From assembly GCA_001662425.1 (NCBI GenBank), contig BDDC01000088.1, forward strand, positions 54,665 through 118,664: a DNA stretch of 64,000 nt, in the 5' to 3' direction. Shown piece by piece: positions 46,301 through 57,700 of the stretch; within the stretch, counting starts at the first letter, position 1, and each line of letters starts with the position of its first letter. This DNA comes from Chlamydomonas sphaeroides. Its lineage: Eukaryota; Chlorophyta; Chlorophyceae; Chlamydomonadales; Chlamydomonadaceae. The position numbers were made by a program, and so were the translations under genes. Under the pieces are notes generated by a model that was not told where the DNA came from, did no database searches, and saw only the letters and a list, made by a program, of their open reading frames with translations.

Positions 46301-49300
46301 ACGTCCACCACCAGCTGCAGGCAGCCTGGCAGCAGGGAACAGGCACGGGCGAGCGAGGAGATGAAGTTGATGAGGGTGTGGGCGGTGTTGTGGAGGGTGC
46401 AAGGGCCTTCGGCAGCTGGACATGCAAGGTGCAGGAGCCCGGCAGAAGCAGGTTGACGGGCAAGCGGTGCGAACGGAGCGTTTCCGCCTCAAATCAACAC
46501 GTACCTGGCCGCAGCGTGGCCTGCAGCGCCTCGGCGCGCGCGTCGCGCAGCCAGCGCCGCAGGTTGGAGCGCAGGTTGTGCGGCAGCTCGTGCGGCAGCA
46601 CGTTCATGGCCTGGCGCGGGTGGAGAGGGGGCGTGGTTGCTAGGGGCTCCGCCAGCAGCAGTGCAGAGATCAGGGGCGCCGTCTCCCAAGTCCTCGCAGC
46701 ACCGGCAAGGCCCCTGCCCGTGCTGCACACGCGACCGCCCTCCGCAGCGCACCTTGAGCGACACGCGCGCCAGCTCGCGGGGGTCCACGTCGTCCAGCTC
46801 CTGCTCCACGGCCTGCTGCTGCAGCCCGCCGCCGTACATCGCCATGCCGCCGCCGTACGCCGGCGCATGCTGCATGCCCAGCTGCTGCGGCGCCGGTGGC
46901 AGCATCCCCGGCTGCGGCTCGTACGACTGCGGCATCTGCTGCTGGGGGTACTGGTGCCCGGGCGGAAGCCAGGCCGGCGGCTGCGGGCCGCGGCCCATGC
47001 CGTATGGCAGCGCCGCCACAGCCTGCTGGTGACTTGCCAGCGCCTGCTGCGCCGCCGCCGCTGCGCCGCGCTGCGCCTGCGCCTGTGCCAGGGCCGCGGC
47101 GGCGGCCACCGGGTCGTCGTCGTCCATCAGATACTCGAGCAGCTGGCCGATCATCTCGTCGTCGAAGGCGTCGCCGGTGCCGGCGCCGGCCCCGGCTTGG
47201 GGTGCAGCGCCAGCGGCCGGCGCGCCGCCAGGTGCAGCCCCGGGGCCACCTGCCGGCAGGCTGGGACCGCCCCCGTACTGGGCCGGGGGCTGCAGCGGCG
47301 GAGACGGGGTCGCCACTGCGGGCGGGTACGCCGGCGGCATTTGCGGCATCACCGGCAGCTGCTGAGGCGGCGACGCCTCGCGGGAACCGGAGCGGCCGGG
47401 GCTAAGATCGCCAAAGCCGGTGCTGACCACGTTGCCCGTGGCGGGTGGGAGGGGAGCGTAGCGAGGCGCGGTGGCCGCGGCCGCCGGCCCGATGCCGGCA
47501 TTGGAGTCCCCGTGGGGTGGCAGGGCGCCGGTGCGGCTCATGCTCATGCCGACGGGCATGGTGTAGCCCGTGGTGACGGCGCCAGTGCCGGCGCTGGGGC
47601 GGCCCCAGCCGCCTGCCACATCGTTGCCGGCGCCTGGCAGCGCCGCGTGCGCGCCAAAGCCCGGCTGCTGCTGGTGCTGCTGCTGGTGCTGCTCTTGCTG
47701 CTGGTGCTGGTGCTGGTGCTGCTGGAGCTGATAACTGTACAGCACCTGCGGCGGCGATCCGGAACCGTCCGGCCGCAGAGCCGCCGTGAGCTGCTGCGCC
47801 TGCTGCAGCATGCTCATGGCTGCGTCCACCACCGGGACCAACGAGCTAGAGGCGCTGCTCTGCGGCGCCTGTGCACCGCCGGGGTAGATCAATGCCGACG
47901 CCGGGCGCTCGCGCTCGCGCGCCAGGCCGGCTGCGACGCCCAGCGCGCCGACGGGCACGCCGGGGATGCCGGCAGTGTCCTTGATCTTGGCCAGCAGCGG
48001 CGCCAGCTCCTCCATAATGGAGGTAATGCGGGCAGCAACCTGCGTCACGCCGCCGGCAGCCACCATGCCCACGCTGCCTGCGTTGCCGGAGTCGCTAGGG
48101 CGAGCGGCGGACAGCCCCTCGCTCTGCGCCTCGGGCGAGCCAGGCCCCGGCCCCGGCACCATGGCCGAGGCCGAGGCGCCCGAGGCCGCCATGCCGGCGC
48201 CACCGCTGCCGGTCGTGGCGCGCGCCTGGCGGGCGGTGGCCTGCGAGGTGCCGGCCCAGGCGTCGCTGCCGGCCGACGGGCCCAGCGTGGCCGCCGGCAT
48301 GCCGGGCGTGCTGGCGTGGCTCGGGGAGGGCTCGCGCAGGGTGGCCGGCGGGTAGGGCTGGCCGCTGCAGGCGGAGAGGAAGGGCGCTGAGTCGCTGCCG
48401 TACGAGGAGCGCGGCGGGAAGGCGTGGCCGCCGGGAGGCGGCAGTGGACCGTTGCACGCGGCCTGCAGCGCCGCCATCACGTCAACGTGCGGCCGGTTGC
48501 TGCCCATGCCGTTGCACAGCTGCTGGCCTCCCGACGGCGACGTGAGCGCCGACGTTCCGGCCAGCTGGCCGCCAGGCGGCCAAGCGTTGTGCCTAGCCTG
48601 CCACAGCTGCCGGAGGCCCTCCTCGGGCGCCGGCGGCAGCACCGGCATCAGCAGCGCCGCGCCGGGGTCAACCGGCAGGCTGCCGCCGCTGCCCGGGCGG
48701 CCGAGCGCGGCACCCGGCGTGCCGGAGCAACTGTTGTTGGGGCCCTGGCCGGCGCCGAGGGCGCCCAGCTGCGTCGTGACGGTGGCCCAGCCGGGGAGCG
48801 AGCCGCTGCCAGAGCTGCCGCCGCCGCCCGAAAGCGCGGCCGCCATGTGGCTGCCGCTGCCGGTGGCCGGCAGCTCGGGGAAGGCGCTGGGCCTTGCAAA
48901 GGGCGCCCCTTGGGCTTGGGGCTGGAAGGCGCTCAGCAGAGCGTTGGCGGGGCCGCTGCCGTCGCGGCCGGCGCTGCCGCCGCGCGGCTGCCGGCCCCTG
49001 GGGCCGGGGCCTTTGGCGCGCCGCGCGCCGGTAGAAGGCGCGGGGTTGGCGGCGCGCGGCGCCTTGCCACCACCGGGGCCCGGCTGCCAGGTGGCGTCAT
49101 CGCTGCCGTCGTCTCTGTCATGGTCTCGGTTGCGGCGTGCCATCTTCTCGCGGTGTCGGGCGTTGTGCTTCTCCAGGGTAGCGGCGCAGCTCCTGGGGGC
49201 AGCGATGGCCAAGAGGCGCCATGGTCGATGGACGTGCCAGGGATAGCAAAGCTGTTCTGCAGCGTGCCGATTCTGTACTCACTTCTTCTTGCCGCTGAAT

Positions 49301-50629
49301 TCACCTGCAAGGGGTCAACACACCAGAGCACATGCGGGTCAATTACGTGCCTGCGATTCAGCGGTGCAACTCCGTTCCAATAGGCCCCGCTCTGATGGCA
49401 TGTCCTATCCCAATAGGCCCTGCCCAAACTGCATGTCATGTTCCGATAGGCCCCGCCTCATGCCCTATCTGGTGCCCGCGCAGCGCAAGCCTGCAGCCCA
49501 GGAGCACCACTGGGGCTTACCCACGAACTGGAATTTGCCTGCACAAGGTGAGCGGGAAGTGAGGGTCGGGACGGTCGGCTCAGCCGCACGCAAGGCAGCG
49601 CGCCGCACCCGCCCTGCCAGCCCCGCGTAAGCTGCGCCGCGCCGCGCCCACCGCCACGCCCCTGCGCGTACCGCACTGCTGGCAGAAGCGGCTGAGCACG
49701 CCGTTGACCACGATCTCGGTCGCGTGCAGGTGCTGCTCGCACACGCGCATGCGAATGTAGTACTTCTTGAGACCCGCGAGGCTGGCGCCGCATCCACGGA
49801 CCTGTCAGCGACAAGGCATGCAGGGGGCGGACGGGTACCCGGGGTGAAACCCATGCCCGCGCTGCCCAGGCTGATGGGAAGCCAGCCCACCGCTGCAGAG
49901 GCCGCCTCGCTGCAAGCCGCAGGCAGCTTGCGATTTGCGCGACACCTGCTGTGGCCCTACGCGGACAGCGGCCACAGGCAGGGCCCGCCAGGAGAGGTCT
50001 TGCAGAAGACCCACTGCGCTCGATGACAAAACTCTGGCCCCCCCCCGGCGACCCTCAGATTGACGGCTGCAACAGGCCGCTCAACTGATATCCAGTGAAG
50101 ATGCACGCGCACCTTGCCGCTGTCGGGGCACTGCCACTGCGGCTGCCCAGCGCAGCCCCGGGCCCAGCACAACGGCCCAGCACAGCGGTGTCCACCGCGT
50201 CCAAGCGCAGCGCAGCGGAGACCAGACCACGGCGACGCACCTCGCAGACCGTTGCGGCCTCCGTGGAATCGTTGATGTTCAGGATAGGCACGTCATGGAT
50301 CTGTCCCCAGTCGTCCTCGGACTGCTTGAGCCCCGCAGGCTGGGCCTCAAAGCCACCCAAGGGGAACGCGGGGTCGCACGCTCGTGAAAGCAGGCCGTCG
50401 TCTGCGCGAGGGTTCGCGGGGGTTCCGTTCGCAAACACTCCTGCAAGTGCCTCCCGCCTCCGTGCGTTAACTCACGCTCGACGGCTCGTCGCTTGGCTAC
50501 GAGCTGCACAGGATTCCACGCGAACTCGCTCAAGTTCCACGGCACCTCGCTAGCTGCCTCCTCTTCTACTCGTCGGCGCGTTCGCGACATCTGTGCTGGT
50601 GTGTTGTGAGTGAGTGGCTCAATGGGCAT
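43360..50629 (-). CDS. CRR1: CRR1-like SBP-box transcription factor with ankyrin-type region (copper response regulator family)
   Basis: Fourteen exons chain in phase to 1709 residues: 50629-50476, 50440-50241, 49801-49672, 49538-49521, 49304-49283, 49192-46753, 46610-46505, 46325-46162, 45981-45843, 45618-45186, 45063-44717, 44607-44436, 44292-44024, 43895-43360. The N-terminus has the SPL-type motif VPWNLSEFAWNP. The SBP DNA-binding domain is at residues ~117-193 (CEVRGCGASLAGLKKYY, VCEQH, FCQQCGKFQFVGEF, KKKSCAATLEKHN). A long Gly/Pro/Gln-rich exon follows, then conserved blocks (PRELARVSLK, VEVGVGHLLGGWWPLLVLPR) and an ankyrin-like segment HGMTPLHMAALL. In Chlamydomonas, CRR1 binds GTAC cores and drives copper- and hypoxia-responsive genes. 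Oddities: two microexons, a 35-base intron, Gln at a zinc-ligand position, and no Cys-rich tail. A second ATG at 50590 could be the start. Orthology to CRR1 rather than another large SBP protein is inferred. Confidence 0.85.
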
Positions 50630-51794
50630 CTACGAAAGTCATTTTTTATTCTTCACGCGCTGCTGCATGAGCTCATTGCAAGCTTGAATGGTCGTATGTG
50701 CCCGTGTGTTGTGACGTGACTTCAAGTAGACTGTAAGGCGGAGTGCTGACTTTGTGAATTTAAAAGGCAGAGTAACTGTAGCCAATGCAAAGAGTCTGTG
50801 GGTCTTGCAAAGGTGCTGTTTGGTTGTGACGCTGGCGAAGAAGGGAGTTTCGGGCCTTGTACGAGCGCGATCTACGATATCTACGAAGCCTGAAGCCCTC
50901 GAGTGCGAGCTGGTGGAAATGGTGAAGAGTGCATATGCAGGTGCAAGACTGCGGCTGTGCGCGATGAGGACGCGGATACACCGGAATGGCAAACCAACCC
51001 GTAACTCGTATAACAGACGGCACCTGCCTGCACTGACCGCGCCCCCCCCCATACGCACACCACCACCACCACCGCCACAATACACCAATCCCTGGGATAA
51101 TGTCTTGAGCAGCAAGCAATGCGGCTGCGAGCGGGAGCCCACCGGGGTGCAACTTGCTGGTCTGCATGCAGCCTAGGCGGCCTGCACACGTGGGGGGGCG
51201 CCGGGGAGCGGGTTGCTGGCGAGAGGCAAGGGAGAGCTCAGGCTCGTGGCGGGGCTGGCAGCGGGCTGGCATGGATATTCAAGGGCCGCTGGGCAGCGGT
51301 TGGGGGGTAAGAACGGGGTGAACAGCTGGCAGTTTACGCTCAGGGCGTGACGGTTTACGCTTTCCAGCAGCCATCGTCGGCGAGGTCCCCCGCTGGTCCC
51401 CTGGCACCCTGCCTCCGGGTCCATGGCCTGTCGCCTCCCGACACCCCCGTGTCACCCCGCTGAAGTTACCAAACCCAGCAGCCGGATGAGCCTCCACGGA
51501 TGGGCACCCTGCACCGCAAGAGCTTGCTGTCGCCAAGCCATGCTTGCCCTCCTGGGCAGGGGACCAGCGGTGGACCCTGCTCCTGGGCCTGCCAGCATCA
51601 CCGGCCGGCACCGCATGGCCGGCACCCGGCCACGCGCCTACGAGGCAACGCCAGCTCGCGCACGCTCACTTCACCGCGTTTACTAAACAATCAAGCTATG
51701 CACTCAGCCAAGCTTTTGCCCATGCTGCGACAATTTCTGCCCCGCTGCCAGCTGCGCGCGCGCTAGCGTCAGCTGGCGTCTGAGCTACTTTGCT
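50630..51794. other. Divergent upstream region of CRR1-like gene and receptor kinase
   Basis: About 1.16 kb separates two genes transcribed away from each other, and it should hold both promoters. Open frames here are antisense to each other and low in protein character, so no gene is called. Confidence 0.55.
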
Positions 51795-54700
51795 ATGCGC
51801 TATTATCGGGCGCAGAAGTTGTGGCTGGCAGCGCTTCTTGTCGTGTTCCTCAATGTCGCCGCGGCGCAGCGCGCAGGGGAGTCACCGGGCCGGCAAAATA
51901 ATGGTATGGGCTCTTGGATGCGCTGGCGATGGTTGGAGGTGTATCTCAAGTTGCGCTTCATGATAGGTTATGCTACTTTTCCTTTAGGCGACACTGCGGT
52001 GTTCAGATGGGCAAATTTGCGCAACTACACGCTGCATGGTCGAGGAAACGCAACGGCAACGGCCCTGGAAGCGGCACGGAGCTGCCGCTCCTTAGGCGGT
52101 CAGGTGCGACTCGCATAACCCGGCTGCCCCGAGCGCGAGTCCACCTGGCGGACGAGCGCGTCTTCACCCGCACCCGCCTCACCCCTCTCGTGCCCGTCAC
52201 ACCTTTTCGTACGGCCAGCGGGGTGGAGCTCTTGTGCCGCTGACGCACCTGCTCGCCGTATGGCCGGAGCTGGTGGTGGATGAGTCAGGCGTGGAGCGGC
52301 TCCGGGTAGGCGGGGTGCAAGCCCGCGTGGAAGGCCATTGGGCGCAACCGTTCCCATCGCACGTGCAACCATGGGCTTGCCATAAACTCCTTTGCTGGCC
52401 GCCTACTTGCACGCTGCAGGCCGTCCTGCAGCCCGACCCCCTCATCTTCGGCACCGCCGGCAGCAGCTTCTGGGTGCTGGATGCCTGGGGCGGCTGCCGT
52501 GCCGTGACGCTGCCGCGGGACCTTGACCTGGCGAACGTTTCAGAGCTGCGGGTCATGGACGCACCGTGCGGCTGGTCGCTGCCGTACATGTGCATGTCGG
52601 CCGCGGACCTGGTGGAGGTGGCCAAGGACGAGGTGCTCCTTTACAACCCCTTCTGGACCACGGACCTGCAGCCGCCCCCGGCTGTGCCGCTGTACAGCAC
52701 CGGCTCGACAGGCGATGCGGCCCGGGACGTGGTTCCGCCCGGCTACCTGCTGGTCCGCTCGGGCGCCCTGCTCGGCCGGACCGAGCCAATGCCGCCGCAG
52801 GGGGGATTCACATTCTCAACCCTCTCCGCCTTTGCCCACCGCGGCCCCATCATCAACCTCATCGGCAGGTGCGCTGGACGCTGCACCCTGCACGGGGTTG
52901 GCCTACATCCCTGCGGTTGTCCAACTCCCAAGTATCCCCAGCCACACCCCTCGTTTTAAGTGGCGCCTGCCTCCGGAGAGCAAGCGTCTGGTCGCGCGGC
53001 ATCCCGCCGGGGTCGCAGGCGGCACGCGTGACGTCAATCCCGGTGGCGCTCTGTTCGCCCACGACAGATGCATACCCTCTGTCCGCACGGCCCCGGCCGC
53101 AGGTGGCGTGGCACCGGCCTGGACGCCATCCTGCCCGTCTACGCGGCGGAGCGGAGCGGCCGGCCGGGCCCCAGCCCCGTCGGCCAGAGCATTGACCCCG
53201 TGGAGCGGGCGCTGCTGGACCCGCATGGGGTGCTGCCGGGCGCGGAGGGCTCACTGGGGGAAGACCTGACCGGTGAGACCGCCTGGCGGGCCCGTCCTGG
53301 CAGCGCCGCAGGGGCCAGCGGGGTACGCTGGCGTTCTTGCCGCACGCGGCCGATACGTCACGCACTGGACGTGCACGCAGTGGCTTCGGGCGGGGCCTGC
53401 GTGATGTTGGTCAACGCTGCCGAGTCACAGCCCTGCGCCGCCCGCCGCCCTGCCCGCTCCCGCCCTCCTCTTCACACGCCACAGCCTCCACATGGGCAGC
53501 CTACCCGCTGCCTGACTTCTCCGAGCCCAGTGACACCGAGCTGCGGCTGTCGTACATCGTTCGGGTGGAGGGCTGCAGCGGGCCCGACCACATTCAGCGG
53601 TTGCTCATCACCACGGCCGCAGGGGCGAGCTATTCGCAGGGCGCGGGGTTGTGCACCTCCAACTTCCTGGAGGAGGTGAGCCAGCGCCGGCCCGCTGCAG
53701 CGGCATGGGCAGCAGCAGTGTGAAGCCCCAGCGCATAGCAGGTTGAGGTTGCGCGGTGGCCCGTGTGCCGAGCTCCGCACCGCGCCTGCCCTGTGCCATT
53801 CAGGCCCCGCGAGGCGGTTACCTCGCTGCCATCGAGGGCTACGGCTTGCCCAGGGCGGAGCTGGATGCCGGCGCAGCCCTCAACGGCCTCCGCTACGCGA
53901 CGCAGGCCAGCATACTGCAGCTGCGCTTCGTGTGGGCGCTGCCGGAGAACGCTACGACTCCAGCCGACGACAGCAGCGTCGGGTTCGGCGTGGGCGGCCT
54001 GCGTGTGGTGCCGCCGCGGCTGGTGCCGGCCGTCCCGCAGCCGCAGTGCAGCGGCGCGCGGCCGCTGGTGCCGGCCTCGTCGTACCGCAACGCCAGCAGC
54101 AAGGTCCAGTGCGGCCGGACGACGGGGCACGCCTGCCCGTCCTTCATGTGCTGCGGCAGCGTGGGCGACGCCGAGGGAGTCTGCGACAGGACCCCGCGGT
54201 CTTGCAGCGTGAGTCTCGCGGCGCCAGTAGCCTCGTCCAGCCGCCACCGCAGCGCCAGCGCCGCCAGCCCTCGCCGGCCCCTCGCTCCCTGCACGCCCAG
54301 CGGCCGGCATGTGCCCGCGCGTGTGCTCTGTGGCCTGCCGTTGCAGCAGCAACCACGCCCGCTCGCACGCTTTGCCCCGACACCGCAGTTGGCATCGTGC
54401 GACCCCGCCTTTGGCATGTGCGCCGATGCCGTGGAGACGACTGCGATCATGGTGCACGAGGGCCTGGCCCTGGCGCTGCCCGACCACATCCGGGACGCGG
54501 CCGCCACAGGCATGCCCTGGGCCTGGCCCACGGACATCTCGGGTGCCGGCATCCTCAAGGGCCCCGGCTCGCAGCCCAGCGCCGAAGCCATGTTTGGCAG
54601 CGACCCGCTGTCGGGCGGCGACGCTGCGGTGGCCTACACCGCTGCGCCCGTGCGAGCGGCCGCGACGGTGTACGCGATGATGGAGCAGGAGGCCACGGGC

Positions 54701-57700
54701 CTCGTGGACGCGGTGCAAGCCTGCAGGTGTGTACCGGCGTGAGGCGGGCCGCTGACTTGGTGGCTGCAGCGCGGCCCGGGCTGCTGCTTGGGATCCTCCT
54801 TGTCGATAAGCTGTGTATATATGTGTATATATACATATATGCCCGTGCCTGTGGTTGTGTCGTTGACTGCCGCTGCCCACCGCCGCGCAGTGCGCTGTCT
54901 ATTCTCGGCTTGTCATGGGCGGTGAGCAGCTGGGCTGGGTGAAGCGCCTGGTTGGGAGCTGCAAGCAGCGTAGCGCGACGTAGCATTGGCGCCGCTGCCC
55001 TGCGACGCGTTCGATCCGGCGCTCTCGTCACCAGACTCGCATCCACGAAAGTGCGGCCGCGCTTCTTGCTGTGTACAGTTGATCGGCATCGAGGACGCTG
55101 TCGCTGTGGAGACGAGCCTTCTGCTCGGCATACCGCTGCTCCGCAAGCTTCGCTTCCGTGAGTGGGGCTGACTGGCTGGGCTTGGCGCTTTGGCTATCCG
55201 GCCGCGCAACGCCCGCCGCCGGCCGTCGTCGCAGCCGCAACGCAGTGGTACCACCCTGACCACCACGCGCTCTTGCTCCTCGCAACGCGCAGTGCGTGAC
55301 GGCGCTTGGGTCCGTCGCAGCTCAGCCCCATTCGGCGCGGGGCCCCTCTGGCGACCAACCTGCTCGCGCATCACTTGGCGTGTTGACGACGCCCTGATTA
55401 AGGTACGGCATCGCCCCGCAGGGCATAGGCAGGACTGTGCTGCTGCCGCTGCCTTTGCCCATCCACGCACGCTCCCGCACGACATCCACTCACCTTGCAA
55501 CCCGTCGTGTCCCCCGCCTTCGACGGGCCCCACAGCTGAACTCCATCCTGCACCGTGACGGCGTCAGCTGCGACGAGGCGGCCGCTGCAGTCATGTGCAA
55601 GGCCGCATGGCCAGGCGCCAGCTCGTCCTCGGCGCTGCGGGCGCCATCGGTGACGGTGGACGAGAACCACACACGCAACACCCGCCGGCACGTGCAGGGT
55701 GAGCAGAGCCGCCGCGCCCCCTGTATTGGCGGTCGCGTCGGCTGGCGTGGCGGTCTCCGCAGGCGGAGCCTTACCTTGCAGCCCTGCCGTCGTGCCATCA
55801 TGCTGCTGACACAGCCCACGACGAAGTGCTTCGCACCGTGCCGCATCTGCGCCCTCGCTCGCTTAGCGCGCAAGCGCCCTGCCCGCGCCGATCCCCAACA
55901 CGCAGGCTTGCACGCGCTCGCCGTCACGCGCGTGCCCGGCGCCGCCATGAGCGGCCCCGACTGCGTGTTCGACAGCACGCCGCACTTCGCGCCCGGCCTG
56001 CAGCTCGAGCCCGTGAGTGATGGCCGGCCAGGGCTGCAGGTGCACCCGTCAGCGCACAGAGCGACCGGCGAGGTCCATAAGTGCATCCAAGTACCGGCAG
56101 TCCGCACACAGCCGGCCACTGCGCTCCGGCCGGCCGCCTGGCTCGCGCGCTGAGGCCGCAGCCACTGCACGGCATCCGCCCATGTCGCTGATGCTGCCGT
56201 GGCCCCGTCCCGTGCCACGGCCCCGTGCGCCAGTTTGCGCCGGGGCCCTCCATTCGGCTGCTGGGCGAGGATGGCGCCGAGGTGTCGGCATCGTCCGTCA
56301 ACGTGTCGCGCTACCTGGCGGGCATCGCCGTGCGGCCGCTGCCCGTGTGGTCGGGCCTAGTCGAGTTGCGGCCGCAGCCCCGCATATTCGAGGTGCTGAG
56401 CGCCATCGCCCTGCAGGTGCGCCACGCAGGCAATAACGAGTACACGTGCAAGAGTCGTTGACATTAACATGGAGCATTGGGTTCGGTGTCTACCAGGCAG
56501 GGGATGCGTTCCATTGGCAGGCAGCGGGGAAGGTGGAACGGCTCCAGCAGCGTGTGAAAGCTCTGCCTCGCAGCAAGCGGCCGCCTGCCTAACGCGCCTG
56601 CCTGCTTTTCGCGCCACCGCCATACTGCACTGCACGCTGCAGTACTTCGAATACATAGCGGACGACGTGCCGCTTGAGTACGTCATGTCGCACGGCATGC
56701 CCAGCCCGCCTGCCGGCAGGTATGTTTCGTGACGCCCAGTGGCAAGGTGGCAGCATGCCTGTAGGCCGAGCACGGCGCCGGCTGGTGACGGCAGCTCCTA
56801 CCGTTCGCCGCCCGCCCGCGAACGCCTAACTCGACTGCGTGCCCTGGCTTGCCCCTGCTGCTACCACCCGCGTCCCAAGCCCAAGCACTGCCCCGGTCCC
56901 AACGCCCGCCTTCAACGCCACGCGCGTGGGAATCCCGCGGCTGCAACCGATGCGGCCCGTCGTGTTCGGCTCCGTGGACGGCACCTACATGGGCGGTGAC
57001 CGCTCCTTCGGCGTCGTGGGGCCGTCGCCGGCCGGGCCCGTCGGCGTCTCCTATTTCACCTCCTGGGCCGGCGGCTGGCGGTCCCTAAACCTGGATGGCA
57101 AGTTGGGCTGGGGAAGGACGAGGCCTCCGCGTCCGCTGCTTCTAAGGCCGCGTGGGGGCGCGTGGCACAGCATCGTTTAACCGCGCTCGCTCCTCTCACG
57201 TCCATGGCTCTGCCCCGCTCCGCCGCCCTGCCCGCAGCCACCGTGCTGGAGACGGTGATCGAGGTGTCGGGCTGCCGAGGCGGTCTGCAGGAGAACATTG
57301 TCTTTACCACCAGCGTCGGCCGCCGGTGGAGCACCCCTACCGGACCCGGGTTCACCTGCACCATACCCTACCGCGCCGCCGCGCCACCGGGCGGTTACTT
57401 GCTAGGCATGCAGGTGAGCGGCGCCGCCCTCTGCGTCCTAGGGGCGCTGCAGCCGAGCGGGTGCTCGCGGGGTCTGGAGTGCGCGTGCGTGGCCAGGCCG
57501 TGCATCGTGCCCGAGCGACGTCGTTGGGCCCAACCCGCCCTGCCCGTCTCACGCCTGCCCCACCAGGCCCGTGCGGGTCACTATGTGGAGGAGCTGGAGC
57601 TGGTGTGGGGCGTGCCGGTGCCGCCGCCGCCCGCACCGCCGGTCACGCCGCCGGCCACGCCGCATGTGGCGCCAGCATCGCCTGCTGCAGCCGTTCTGCT

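Noticed and set aside
44788..48390. 1200-codon plus-strand open frame
   Set aside because: It is the antisense shadow of the CRR1-like exons, whose minus-strand reading has clear conserved blocks and consistent splice sites.
50113..50136. A possible 24-nt microexon (WQCPDSGK) in the CRR1-like gene
   Set aside because: Joining 50241 directly to 49801 gives CEVRGC, the proper first zinc-site spacing of an SBP domain; including the microexon destroys it.
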